Shown here one piece after another: positions 19,483-29,621 of a stretch of 64,000 nucleotides of DNA. A program made the position numbers and the translations under genes. Position 1 is the stretch's first letter. Each line of letters begins with the position of its first letter. The DNA is taken from positions 3,162,001 through 3,226,000 of the forward strand of contig NZ_CP117449.1 in assembly GCF_030687835.1 (NCBI RefSeq). Reading direction: 5' to 3'. The notes beneath the pieces are model-generated. The model was not told the DNA's origin. It searched no databases and was given only the letters and a program-made list of their open reading frames with translations. The DNA is from Pseudomonas hefeiensis. GTDB lineage: Bacteria; Pseudomonadota; Gammaproteobacteria; Pseudomonadales; Pseudomonadaceae.

Positions 19483-19761
19483 ATGTTTTTATCTGCCCTC
19501 GAAATGCGAAACATCATTGAAAGCAGCTTGCTGCCCAAGCGCTCGCAATGCACCTTGTCACCCGAGCTGTCGATGACAATCAAGATCTATGACGATCATG
19601 AAACCGATCGCGTGGCTTTGATCAAAACCGACATCGATGCCAATAAACTTAATGGTTGCCGCGCAATCAACGACCTGATTGCCGAGTTGCGCACCGAACT
19701 TGACCACAATCCCCACGCCGGTAATCACTTCCATCAGCAACACCGAATGACCGGGCGCTGA
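19483..19761 (+). CDS. DUF1652 family protein
   Basis: A 92-aa protein starting at ATG 19483 after AGGAGAGAG. The N-terminus MFLSALEMRNIIESSLLPKR, then CTLSPELSMTIKIYD and GCRAINDLIAELRTEL, is the DUF1652 pattern found almost only in Pseudomonas. The function is unknown. It is a single-gene unit closed by a terminator. Confidence 0.85.
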   Translation: MFLSALEMRNIIESSLLPKRSQCTLSPELSMTIKIYDDHETDRVALIKTDIDANKLNGCRAINDLIAELRTELDHNPHAGNHFHQQHRMTGR

Positions 19762-19790
19762 TCACGACCCTGTCTTTATAAGACTCACGT

Positions 19791-19817
19791 CTGGGGGCGG
19801 TCACTGGCCGCCCCCAG
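19791..19817. terminator. Strong GC hairpin between convergent genes
   Basis: CTGGGGGCGG (19791-19800) pairs with CCGCCCCCAG (19808-19817) around a 7-base loop. It lies between the end of the DUF1652 gene and the end of mtlZ and could stop both. The T run is weak. Confidence 0.65.
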
Positions 19818-19840
19818 CGTCTAGCTTCTACCAGTCCAGC

Positions 19841-20779
19841 TCAGTCCAATTGCTGCCGATAAGGCAGATCCGGCCCAGTCCTGCCGCAGGTCAGCGCAGC
19901 AGCGCGCATGGCAAAGGCGAGCATGGCGCTAACCTGCTCCCGAGTCAGGGTCTGCAGGCCTTCCACTGAATCCAGTTGTTGCTCAGTCAGCCAGGTAATC
20001 AATGCCGCCTGGAAGGTGTCGCCTGCGCCGACGGTGTCGGCGATTTGCACCGGGCAAGCGGGCATTGACCAAGAACCGTGCTGACGGCTGAATACCGTCG
20101 CGCCTTGGCTGCCACGGGTCAGGAACACCAGTTGGCAACGGTGCTCCATCCAGCGTTCGATGATGGTCTGTGGCGGTTGCTCGGGGTAAAGCAGGCTCAG
20201 GTCTTCATCGCTGACCTTGATCAAATCGGCATATTCGACCAGCGTTGCGATTCGCGAGCGCCACAGTTCGATGTCTGGCTGCGGGTTGAGTCGCACGTTG
20301 GGATCCAGGCTGATCAGACGTTTGCCGCTCTCGCGCCGTACCAGGGCCAGTAGGGTATCGGCAACGGGTTGCACCACCAGAGAGAAGGAGCCGACGTGCA
20401 GGCCGCGTACCTGCGGGCCGAGCACCGGTAGATGCTCCAGGCCCAATTGCCGATCCGCGCAACCTTCACCACGAAAACTGTAGTGGGGCGAGCCGTTGGC
20501 ACCGACTGCCACCATTGCCAGGGTCGTAGGGGCGTCGAAGTCCAGCACGTATTGGCTGCTGATGCCTTCGTCGAGCAGAACCTGGTGCAAGCGCCGACCG
20601 AGGTAGTCGGTGGACAGCCCGGTAAACAGCGCCGACTCCACTCCCAGGCGCCGCAGTCCTACCGCCACGTTGAATGGCGAGCCGCCGGCAATGGCTTTGA
20701 AGTTGACCTGTGAGGCCGTGCCGCCCATCTCGTTTTCGCTGAAAAAATCAAACAGCGCTTCACCACATACCAAATACAT
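19841..20779 (-). CDS. mtlZ: Fructokinase MtlZ (PfkB family)
   Basis: A 312-aa PfkB-type sugar kinase. It phosphorylates fructose made by the mannitol dehydrogenase. The N-terminal substrate loop includes GGSPFNVAVGLRRLG, and the C-terminal signature DTVGAGDTFQAAL carries the catalytic aspartate. It is the last gene of the mtl operon, 12 bases after mtlY, matching the known order in P. fluorescens (mtlEFGKDYZ). Confidence 0.92.
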   Translation of the reverse strand: MYLVCGEALFDFFSENEMGGTASQVNFKAIAGGSPFNVAVGLRRLGVESALFTGLSTDYLGRRLHQVLLDEGISSQYVLDFDAPTTLAMVAVGANGSPHYSFRGEGCADRQLGLEHLPVLGPQVRGLHVGSFSLVVQPVADTLLALVRRESGKRLISLDPNVRLNPQPDIELWRSRIATLVEYADLIKVSDEDLSLLYPEQPPQTIIERWMEHRCQLVFLTRGSQGATVFSRQHGSWSMPACPVQIADTVGAGDTFQAALITWLTEQQLDSVEGLQTLTREQVSAMLAFAMRAAALTCGRTGPDLPYRQQLD

Positions 20780-20791
20780 AATTCTTTTATC

Positions 20792-22279
20792 TCAGAGACT
20801 TGCAACATGTTCTTGATAGTGGACATAAGCTTTTTGCGATGCTGCAACCTGCTCGGTAACAGGCCGCGTTTCACTGGCCGGGTCGAGCTTGACACAACGC
20901 TCGCACAGATCGGCCAGGCTTTCCCGTGAGCCTGAATGGCACCACGCCGCCTGAATCGCCGCGCCCAGGGCGGCCGCTTCGCTCTGTTCAGTGCAGATGA
21001 CCGTCGTATCCATGATATCGGCGACGATCTGCCGCCAAATCGGGCTTTTCGAGCCACCACCGATCAAGCGGATGCTCTGGGCCTCAAGTCCGTTGGCGCG
21101 CAGCAGGTCCAGGCCATAGCGCAAACCGAAGGTTGTGCCTTCGACCACCGCCCGGCACAGATTGGCCCGGGTCAGGTTGGTGGTGGTCAGACCGAAAAGG
21201 CTGCCGGTGGCATGGGGCAGGGCGGGAACCCGCTCACCGTTGAGAAACGGAAGCATGCACACGCCTTCGGCGCCTATCGGCGCCCTTGCGACCAAGGCGT
21301 TGAACGCTTCAATGTCCAGTTCCAGCAGTTCGCGCATGGCCCCGGTGGCGTTGGTCAGGTTCATGGTGCAGATCAGCGGCAACCAGCCACCACTCGATGA
21401 GCAGAAGGTTGCCACCGACGGCTGTGGGCTGACCGCAGGTTCTGCGGCATAGGCGTAGACCGTGCCGGAGGAACCCAGGCTCATGGTGATCACCCCGGGC
21501 TGGATGTTGCCGGTGCCGATGGCGCCCATCATGTTGTCGCCACCCCCGCTTGCCACCCCCGCGTCGGGGTTGATGCCCAGATGTGCGGCGACGGCCGGCA
21601 GGATCCGCCCGACCGGCTGATGGGCCTCGATCAGCTCCGGCAATGCCGACTGCAGCCGGCCATCGGGATCGATGTGTTGCAGCAAGCGCACGTCCCATTG
21701 ACGGGTACGGACGTTGAAATAGCCGGTTCCCGAGGCGTCGCCGTATTCGCTGCAATGGCGGCCGGTGAGCCAGTGATTGAGAAAGTCGTGGGGCAACAGG
21801 ATGCTGGCGATGCGGTTGAATAGCTGTGGGTAGTGCTCACGGGTCCACAGCAGTTTGGAAACCGTGTAGCCGGGTGCGATGACCACGCCCAAGCGTTCCA
21901 GAGAGCCGCTTTCGCCCCCCAGGTGGGCCAGCAGACGATCGTTTTGCGGGGTGCTTTCGGTGTCACACCACAACTTGGCTGGCCGCAGGACCTGGCCTTG
22001 GTCATCAAGCAGTACCAGGCCATGCTGCTGTCCGGAGACACTGATGCCGAGAATGTCCTGGCCATCAACTCCAGCGGATGCCAGGGCCTGATGGGTCGCC
22101 TGGGTGAACGCGTCCAGCCATTGCGCGGTATCTTGCTCGCGTCGCCCGTCAGTGCCGCTGATCATGGTGTGGGCAGCAGCGCCGTGTCCCAGGACTTGAC
22201 CGCTGGTTGCGTCCAGGATCAACGCCTTGGTGCCTTGGGTGCCGCAGTCGATGCCCAGGAACAATTGTTGGTTTGCCAT
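20792..22279 (-). CDS. mtlY: Xylulose kinase MtlY (FGGY family)
   Basis: A 495-aa FGGY carbohydrate kinase phosphorylating D-xylulose, the product of arabitol oxidation by MtlD. The N-terminal ATP fold opens FLGIDCGTQGTKALILDA; ISVSGQQHGLVLLD follows, and the C-terminal domain has GGGSKSPIWRQIVADI. The start at 22279 is chosen because AAGGA lies upstream and the kinase fold begins at once. It sits 181 bases after mtlD across a repeat pair. Confidence 0.92.
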   Translation of the reverse strand: MANQQLFLGIDCGTQGTKALILDATSGQVLGHGAAAHTMISGTDGRREQDTAQWLDAFTQATHQALASAGVDGQDILGISVSGQQHGLVLLDDQGQVLRPAKLWCDTESTPQNDRLLAHLGGESGSLERLGVVIAPGYTVSKLLWTREHYPQLFNRIASILLPHDFLNHWLTGRHCSEYGDASGTGYFNVRTRQWDVRLLQHIDPDGRLQSALPELIEAHQPVGRILPAVAAHLGINPDAGVASGGGDNMMGAIGTGNIQPGVITMSLGSSGTVYAYAAEPAVSPQPSVATFCSSSGGWLPLICTMNLTNATGAMRELLELDIEAFNALVARAPIGAEGVCMLPFLNGERVPALPHATGSLFGLTTTNLTRANLCRAVVEGTTFGLRYGLDLLRANGLEAQSIRLIGGGSKSPIWRQIVADIMDTTVICTEQSEAAALGAAIQAAWCHSGSRESLADLCERCVKLDPASETRPVTEQVAASQKAYVHYQEHVASL

Positions 22280-22315
22280 AAAAATCCTTGGGTTAGGAAC
22301 CGTTGACACAGAACA

Positions 22316-22440
22316 TGTGGCGAGGGGATTTATCCCAGCTGGGCTGCGAAGCAGCCCAAATGTATATGCTACAGGGGTGCATCAGACAGGATGTCGGGGG
22401 ACGCTTCGCGTCCCAGCGGGGATAAATCCCCTCGCCACAG
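22316..22440. repeat. Inverted repeat pair inside the mtl operon
   Basis: TGTGGCGAGGGGATTTATCC at 22316-22335 is repeated in inverted orientation at 22421-22440. This is a common Pseudomonas intergenic palindrome family distinct from the GCGAGC-type REP. It lies between mtlD and mtlY and could form a long stem-loop in the mRNA, altering stability or the ratio of the two products. Confidence 0.85.
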
Positions 22441-22460
22441 AAGCGGATCGGGTGCGCAGT

Positions 22461-23942
22461 TTAGTCCGCGTCAGCCAACACCCGCTCAAGCGTCCGCGTT
22501 ACCCCGTGCTCGCGCAAGCTGTTGCAGCACCACTCAAATGCTGCCACGAACTCTGGCGAATTGGGGATGGCGGTGCCAAAAATCTCTTCGACCTCCAGCA
22601 TCCGCTGGGTCACCAGCGCATCGTCGGCCACCAGCGCCTGGCAGAACGCCGCCCGCGGGTCCGGGATCGAGTAGCTCACGCCATTTTCGTCCAGGCCTTT
22701 CAAATACACAGCCCAGGCCGCTACCACCAGCGCCGCGCGGCGGGTTTCGCCGCCGTCGGCAATCAAACGGTTGATCGTCGGCACGGTGAATTTGGGAAAC
22801 TTCGACGAGCCGTCCGAACACACCCGCTCCAACTGGTCGGCAATCGCCTGGTTGGAAAAGCGCTCTACCAGGGTGTTTTTGTAGTCGGTCAGGTCGATCC
22901 CCGGTACCGGTGCCAGTTGCGGGGTCACGTCCAGGTCCATGTAGGCACGCATGTAACGCACGAACAACGGGTCGTTCATGGTTTCGTGGACGAAGCGATA
23001 ACCCTTGAGAAAACCCAGGTAGGTCAGCGCCAGGTGACTGCCGTTGAGCAGCTTGATTTTCATTTCTTCATAGGGCGACACGTCATCGGTGAACTGCACA
23101 CCAACCTTTTCCCAGGCCGGGCGACCGTTGACGAACTTGTCTTCCAGTACCCATTGCACGAACGGCTCGCAGACCACCGGCCAGGCATCGTCGACCCCAT
23201 GCTCGTCATGCAGTTGCAGCCGGTGGGCGACGCTGGTCATGGGGGTGATGCGGTCAACCATGGCGTTGGGGAAGCTCACGTGGCGGTCGATCCATTGCCC
23301 CAACTCAGCGTCGCGCAAGGCGGCGAATGCCAGCAGCGCTTTGCGGGTCACGGCGCCGTTATGCGGCAGGTTATCGCAGGACATCAGGGTGAATGCCGGG
23401 GTGCCAGCGGCGCGGCGCCTGGCCAGGGCGGCACAGAGGAAACCGAAGACGGTTTTCGGTTCATCCGGATGGGCCAGGTCGTGCTGGATTTGCGGCAGGT
23501 GGGCCATGAACTCGCCGTTGCTGTCGTCGATGCAATAGCCGCCCTCGGTGATGGTCAGCGAAACGATGCGGATTTGCGGGTCGGCCAGTTTGTCGATCAG
23601 GATCTGGGCGCCGTCTTCGGCCAGCAGCATGTCATTGATGGCCCCGATCACCCGGACTTCGGTGTCATCGGTATCCCCCAGCTCGTACAGGGTAAACAGG
23701 TAGTCCTGGCTGGCCAGGTCATCCCGGGCGCGGCGATCTTCGGCGCGCAAGCCCACGCCGCAGATGGCCCAGTCCAGGTCGGCGCCGGTGTTCATCAGCG
23801 CATCGGTGTAGTAAGCCTGGTGTGCGCGGTGGAAGCCGCCGACGCCGATGTGGGCGATGCCCTGGCTGATCTCGCTCAAGGAATAAGCGGGCAGAGCGAC
23901 CTCAGGGCTGAGGTTGTGCAGGTTCTGTCGATTGAGTTTCAT
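22461..23942 (-). CDS. mtlD: Mannitol 2-dehydrogenase MtlD (polyol-specific long-chain family)
   Basis: A 493-aa NAD-dependent polyol dehydrogenase oxidising mannitol to fructose and arabitol to xylulose. The sequence is very close to the P. fluorescens enzyme: IAHIGVGGFHRAHQAYYTDA at the N-terminus (NAD fold), SLTITEGGYCIDDSNGEF, and the catalytic lysine segment YEEMKIKLLNGSHLAL. The start at 23942 gives the known N-terminus MKLNRQNLHNLSPEVALPAY. It lies 15 bases after mtlK. Confidence 0.95.
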   Translation of the reverse strand: MKLNRQNLHNLSPEVALPAYSLSEISQGIAHIGVGGFHRAHQAYYTDALMNTGADLDWAICGVGLRAEDRRARDDLASQDYLFTLYELGDTDDTEVRVIGAINDMLLAEDGAQILIDKLADPQIRIVSLTITEGGYCIDDSNGEFMAHLPQIQHDLAHPDEPKTVFGFLCAALARRRAAGTPAFTLMSCDNLPHNGAVTRKALLAFAALRDAELGQWIDRHVSFPNAMVDRITPMTSVAHRLQLHDEHGVDDAWPVVCEPFVQWVLEDKFVNGRPAWEKVGVQFTDDVSPYEEMKIKLLNGSHLALTYLGFLKGYRFVHETMNDPLFVRYMRAYMDLDVTPQLAPVPGIDLTDYKNTLVERFSNQAIADQLERVCSDGSSKFPKFTVPTINRLIADGGETRRAALVVAAWAVYLKGLDENGVSYSIPDPRAAFCQALVADDALVTQRMLEVEEIFGTAIPNSPEFVAAFEWCCNSLREHGVTRTLERVLADAD

Positions 23943-23957
23943 CACAAGTCTCGGCAA

Positions 23958-25061
<1,104 letters not shown>

Positions 25062-25100
25062 GATGATGGGCCTCCACTTCTGATAATTGTGTAAGGCGCG

Positions 25101-25931
25101 TTATTTCACGGCGCCGAAGGACAAACCGCGCACCAGCTGTTTCTGGCTGATCCAGCCAAAAATCAGGATCGGCGCGCAGGCCAGGGTCGAAACGGCGGAC
25201 AACTTGGCCCAGAACAAGCCTTCGGGGCTGGAGTAGGAGGCGATCAGGGCTGTCAGTGGCGCGGCTTTGGACGAGGTGAGGTTCAGCGACCAGAACGCCT
25301 CGTTCCAGCACAGGATCAGCGACAGCAGCACAGTGGAGGCCAGGCCACCTTTGGCGATGGGCAGCAGGACACGAACCATTTCCTGCCACAGCGTGGCACC
25401 GTCCAGGCGCGCGGCTTCAAGGATGTCGCGGGGGATGTCCTTGAAGTAGGTGTAAATCATCCAGACCACGATGGGCAGGTTGATCAGCGTGTAGATGATG
25501 ATCAACGCAGTCCGTGTGTCCAGCAGGCCAAAGCTCTTGGCCAGCAGGTAGATCGGCATCAGCACGCCCACCGGCGGCAGCATTTTGGTGGAGAGCATCC
25601 ACAGCAACGTGCCTTTGGTGCGTTGGGTTTCGTAGAACGCCATGGAGTAGGCCGCCGGCACCGCAATCAGTAGGCACAGGGCGGTGGCGCTGAAGGAAAT
25701 CACCACCGAGTTCCAGGCGAAGCTGAAGTAGTTGCTGCGCTCGTTGATGTGCAGGTAGTTCTCCAGTGTCGGCGCGAAGATGAACTGCGGCGGCGTGGCG
25801 AACGCGTCGATTTCGGTCTTGAAACTGGTCAGCACCATCCAGAAGATCGGGAAAAAGATCAGGATCGCGATGGCCCAGGCCAGCGTACCCAGCAGCAGGC
25901 TTTGCAGGCGACGGGATTGTTGAAGTGTCAT
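25101..25931 (-). CDS. mtlG: Polyol ABC transporter permease MtlG
   Basis: A 276-aa inner-membrane permease of the MalG type with six hydrophobic segments. The EAA loop is EAARLDGATLWQEMVRVLLP, which contacts MtlK. It lies 39 bases before mtlK and 10 bases after mtlF. Confidence 0.94.
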   Translation of the reverse strand: MTLQQSRRLQSLLLGTLAWAIAILIFFPIFWMVLTSFKTEIDAFATPPQFIFAPTLENYLHINERSNYFSFAWNSVVISFSATALCLLIAVPAAYSMAFYETQRTKGTLLWMLSTKMLPPVGVLMPIYLLAKSFGLLDTRTALIIIYTLINLPIVVWMIYTYFKDIPRDILEAARLDGATLWQEMVRVLLPIAKGGLASTVLLSLILCWNEAFWSLNLTSSKAAPLTALIASYSSPEGLFWAKLSAVSTLACAPILIFGWISQKQLVRGLSFGAVK

Positions 25932-25941
25932 GGCTGCGGCC

Positions 25942-26874
25942 TCAGTTCTTGTCGGTGAGGTTTTTGCCGATCATCCGGACCAGGATGATGGCGGCGATAT
26001 TGGCAATCACCACGGCAATCAGGCCACCGGCCGACGCCATGCCAACGTCGAACTGCACCAGCGCCTGGTTGTAGATCAGGTAGGCGAGGTTGGTCGAGGC
26101 GTAGCCGGGGCCGCCGTTGGTGGTGGTGAAAATCTCGGCGAACACCGACAGCAGGAAAATGGTTTCGATCATCAGTACCACCGCAATCGGGCGGGCCAGA
26201 TGGGGCAGGGTCAGGTGCCAGAAAATCGCGATGGGGCCAGCGCCATCCAGGCGGGCGGCTTCTTTCTGTTCCTGATCCAGGGACTGCATGGCCGTCATCA
26301 GGATCAGAATCGCGAAGGGCAACCATTGCCAGGACACGATGATGATGATCGACAACAGCGGGTAGTGGGCCAGCCAATCCACCGGCTGCGCGCCGAACAA
26401 CTTCCACACTGAGGCGAGGATTCCCGAGACCGGGTGGAAAATCAGGTTCTTCCAGATCAGCGCGCCCACGGTGGGCATGATGAAGAACGGTGAAATCAGC
26501 AGCACCCGCACGATGCCCCGGCCGAAAAACTCGCTGGCCTCCAGCAGCGCACTGATCAACACCCCGAACACGATGCTGATCAGCAACACGCTGCCCACCA
26601 ACAGCAGGGTGTTGGTAGCACCGGGGACGAAGCCCGAATCGGTCAGGAAGTAGGTGAAGTTCTCCAGCCCGACAAATTCGTTCTCACCGGGGTAGAGCAG
26701 GTTATAGCGGATCAGTGAGAAGTAGACGGTCATGCCCAATGGCACGATCATCCACAGCAGCAGCAACCCCACCGAGGGACTGACCAGAAACCAGCCTGGA
26801 TTGGCCAAGCGGCTTTTGCGAACCGGTGGGACAATCTCGCTGGGTGCTTTGGCGGTAGTCGTTGAACTATTCAT
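25942..26874 (-). CDS. mtlF: Polyol ABC transporter permease MtlF
   Basis: A 310-aa permease of the MalF/UgpA type with six predicted membrane segments and the EAA loop KEAARLDGAGPIAIFWHLTL. It forms the channel with MtlG. A REP pair separates it from mtlE. Confidence 0.94.
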   Translation of the reverse strand: MNSSTTTAKAPSEIVPPVRKSRLANPGWFLVSPSVGLLLLWMIVPLGMTVYFSLIRYNLLYPGENEFVGLENFTYFLTDSGFVPGATNTLLLVGSVLLISIVFGVLISALLEASEFFGRGIVRVLLISPFFIMPTVGALIWKNLIFHPVSGILASVWKLFGAQPVDWLAHYPLLSIIIIVSWQWLPFAILILMTAMQSLDQEQKEAARLDGAGPIAIFWHLTLPHLARPIAVVLMIETIFLLSVFAEIFTTTNGGPGYASTNLAYLIYNQALVQFDVGMASAGGLIAVVIANIAAIILVRMIGKNLTDKN

Positions 26875-26912
26875 GGCATTGAACCGATTTTTTGCGGCCT
26901 ATGAAGATCCAG

Positions 26913-27003
26913 TGTGGGAGCGGGCTTGCTCGCGAAAACGATCTGTCAGTCACATTAATGTTGGATGTACTGGCCTATTCGCGAGCAAGCCCGCTCCCAC
27001 AGA
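26913..27003. repeat. REP pair between mtlE and mtlF
   Basis: GTGGGAGCGGGCTTGCTCGC near 26915 and its inverted copy GCGAGCAAGCCCGCTCCCAC near 26981. This placement, just after the binding-protein gene of an ABC operon, is the classic one where REP hairpins protect upstream mRNA and raise binding-protein yield over the permeases. Confidence 0.9.
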
Positions 27004-27016
27004 AGGCGGGAGCGAG

Positions 27017-28330
27017 TTACTTTTTGGGATACCCGGCGCGTTTCATTTCGCGCTCCGTGGTCTGCTGGGCGGCGGCCAAGGCCTGGTCGACGGTGGTTTG
27101 ACCGATCAGGGCGGCGGAGAACAGCTTGCCGACCTGGGTGCCAATGGCCTGGAACTCAGGGATGGTCACCAACTGGATACCGATGTACGGCACGGGTTTG
27201 AGGGTCGGTTTGCTCGGGTCGGCGGCCTTGAGTGACTCCAGGGTCACCTTGGCAAACGGCGCTGCTTTCATGTAGGCCTCGCTGTACGTCGAGGCGCGAG
27301 TGCCAGGTGGTACGTTGGCGATGCCATCCTTCTCGGCGACCAGGGCGCCATATTCCTTGGAGGTGGCCCAGGCGCTGAAGGTTTTTGCCGCATCCTTGGC
27401 TTTGGAGCTGGCCGGGATTGCCAGGGCCCAGGAGTACATCCACGCCGAGCCCTTATCAGTGACTTGTGTTGGTGCGTAGGTAAAGCCTACGTCTTCGCTG
27501 ACCTTGCTCTGGCTCTTGTCAGTGACAAAAGAGCCGGCCACGCTGGCGTCGACCCAGATCGCACATTTGCCGCTGTTGAACAGCGCCAGGTTTTCGTTGA
27601 AACCGTTGCTCGACGCCCCCGGCGGGCCGGACTGCTTCATGGTGTTGACGTAGAAGTTCAGGGCGTTTTTCCACTCGGGACTGGTGAATTGCGGCTTCCA
27701 TTGTTCATCGAACCAGCGCGCGCCATAGGCGTTGGCCACGGTGGTGATCAGCGCCATGTTCTCACCCCAACCGGCCTTGCCCCGCAGGCAGATGCCGTAC
27801 TGTTCCTGATCCGGCTTGTTCAGCTTGGCCGCGAAATCGCCGATCTGCTCCCAGGTCGGCCGTTCCGGCATGGTCAGGCCAGCCTCCTTGAACAGGTCGG
27901 TGCGGTAGTACGTCATTGAGCTTTCGGCGTAGAACGGCAGGGCGTAGAGCGTGCCCTTGACCGACAGGCCTTCACGTACGGACGGAAAAATATCATCCAG
28001 GGCATAACTGGCCGGCAGATCCTTCATCGGTTCGAGCCACCCCTTGGCACCCCAGAGTGCAGCTTCGTACATGCCGATGGTCAGCACATCGAACTGTCCG
28101 CCCTGGGTGGCGATGTCGGTGGTCAGGCGCTGGCGCAGGACGTTTTCTTCGAGCACCACCCAATTGAGCTTGATGTCCGGGTGCTCGGCCTCGAAGGTTT
28201 TCGAGAGCTTTTGCATGCGGATCATGTCGCTGTTGTTGACGGTGGCTATGGTGAGGGTCTGTGCGCCGAAACTGACGCTGCTGAGGGTCATGCAGGTGGA
28301 GACAAGCAGAGCTTTTACCGAAGGTTTCAT
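27017..28330 (-). CDS. mtlE: Polyol ABC transporter binding protein MtlE
   Basis: A 437-aa periplasmic solute-binding protein of the MalE/family 1 type. The signal peptide is MKPSVKALLVSTCMTLSSVS, with processing near FGA-QTL. AAGGAG lies upstream of the ATG. It is the first structural gene of the mtl operon and delivers polyols to MtlFGK. Confidence 0.94.
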   Translation of the reverse strand: MKPSVKALLVSTCMTLSSVSFGAQTLTIATVNNSDMIRMQKLSKTFEAEHPDIKLNWVVLEENVLRQRLTTDIATQGGQFDVLTIGMYEAALWGAKGWLEPMKDLPASYALDDIFPSVREGLSVKGTLYALPFYAESSMTYYRTDLFKEAGLTMPERPTWEQIGDFAAKLNKPDQEQYGICLRGKAGWGENMALITTVANAYGARWFDEQWKPQFTSPEWKNALNFYVNTMKQSGPPGASSNGFNENLALFNSGKCAIWVDASVAGSFVTDKSQSKVSEDVGFTYAPTQVTDKGSAWMYSWALAIPASSKAKDAAKTFSAWATSKEYGALVAEKDGIANVPPGTRASTYSEAYMKAAPFAKVTLESLKAADPSKPTLKPVPYIGIQLVTIPEFQAIGTQVGKLFSAALIGQTTVDQALAAAQQTTEREMKRAGYPKK

Positions 28331-28511
28331 CGCGCACTCCTTTTCCGCGCCAAGAAGGCTGCGGAAGGACAGTTATTGTTTTTGTGTCTTCCGGATGAAG
28401 GGAAGAATGTGCGCTGATTACAGCCCTCAATTGACGGCGTGACAAATCATCCGTCGCACTTTGGCTGATACTTTTTTGCACTGGATGGGATTTGGTGTGG
28501 AGAGGGGTTAC

Positions 28512-28642
28512 CTGTGGCGAGGATTTATGTGGGAGCAAAGCTTGCTCGCGATGAAGATGACGCGGTCTCCCGGAGAACCGAGGTGCTTGCATCGCGGGCA
28601 AGCCTTGCTCCCACACAGTGGGGATAAATCCCCTCGCCACAG
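28512..28642. repeat. Nested inverted repeats in the mtlR-mtlE interval
   Basis: The 328-base space between mtlR and mtlE holds two palindromes, one inside the other. The outer arms are CTGTGGCGAGGATTTATG (28512-28529) and the related complement ending at 28642. The inner arms are GTGGGAGCAAAGCTTGCTCG (from 28529) and GGGCAAGCCTTGCTCCCAC (ending about 28613). The whole can fold as one long imperfect stem. The remaining 180 bases next to mtlE (28331-28511) should contain the mtlE promoter and MtlR site. Confidence 0.8.
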
Positions 28643-28658
28643 GGATAATCCGGGATTG

Positions 28659-29564
28659 TCAGCCCTGGTTCTGCTCGGTCAATCGCTGCACCGCCAGCCG
28701 CCGATAATGCGAAGGGGTCATGCCCTTGAGCTGCTGGAAGCGCCGGTTGAAGTTGGAAATGTTGTTGAAACCCGATTCAAAACACACATCCGTCACCGGT
28801 TTGTCGCCGTCGGCCAACAACTCGCAGGACTTGCTGATACGCAGGCGATTGACGAACTCGATAAAGCAGCGGCCGGTGGCCTGTTTGAAGACGCGGCTAA
28901 AATACGTGGGCTTCATGCCCAGGTGGTCGGCCACTTCTTCCAGGGACAATTCCCGTGCGTAATGAGCAAAGATGTAATCCACCGCACGGTTGGTACGGTC
29001 GATGCTGTGCTCGTCCGCCGGTTGCCCCGCGGTAGCCCCGGAGAGCAACTGATAGTCATCGGTTGCGGCCAGCAGCTCCATCAGGATGAAAAAATGCCCC
29101 AGGCGGCTCATGCCTTGAGAATCGGCGATGCGCTGCATCAGGATCATGGCCTGGCGAATGGTGCGCTTGCAGCGAAATTCGATGCCGTACTGGGCGCGCT
29201 CCAGTAGCGGCGCGACGGTCTTGAGCTCGGCAAATACCTGATGACCGCTTTCGAACAGCTCGTCGGTAAAATTGACCAGCATGTCACGCTTGGGCACCAC
29301 TTCGTCCTCGGCCACCTGACTGATCCAGTTGTGGGGCAGATTGGGGCCGGTAAGAAACAGCGATTGCGGGTAAAAGTTGCCGATGTAGTCACCGATGAAC
29401 ACCTTGCCGGAGCTGGCGACGATCAGGTGCAACTCGTATTCCTTATGGAAATGCCAGCGCACCAGCGGGCACGGGAAGCCGTGCTGGCGATAGATGATGG
29501 ACAGCCCGTTATGGTCGTCCATCAACTCGTAGGAGGGGTCGGTGACTCTTGCAGTTCGGGTCAT
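28659..29564 (-). CDS. mtlR: AraC-family activator MtlR
   Basis: A 301-aa regulator with an N-terminal cupin-like sensor (VRWHFHKEYELHLIVASSGK) and a C-terminal double HTH of the AraC/XylS type (LSLEEVADHLGMKPTYFSRV and KPVTDVCFESGFNNISNFNR). In P. fluorescens MtlR activates mtlEFGKDYZ in response to polyols. Position and orientation, just upstream of mtlE on the same strand, agree. Confidence 0.92.
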   Translation of the reverse strand: MTRTARVTDPSYELMDDHNGLSIIYRQHGFPCPLVRWHFHKEYELHLIVASSGKVFIGDYIGNFYPQSLFLTGPNLPHNWISQVAEDEVVPKRDMLVNFTDELFESGHQVFAELKTVAPLLERAQYGIEFRCKRTIRQAMILMQRIADSQGMSRLGHFFILMELLAATDDYQLLSGATAGQPADEHSIDRTNRAVDYIFAHYARELSLEEVADHLGMKPTYFSRVFKQATGRCFIEFVNRLRISKSCELLADGDKPVTDVCFESGFNNISNFNRRFQQLKGMTPSHYRRLAVQRLTEQNQG

Positions 29565-29621
29565 GGCCTGGCGCTTTTATTGTTATTGCCTCTGGATAAT
29601 GCCCCCTTCGCCGCACGGGTG

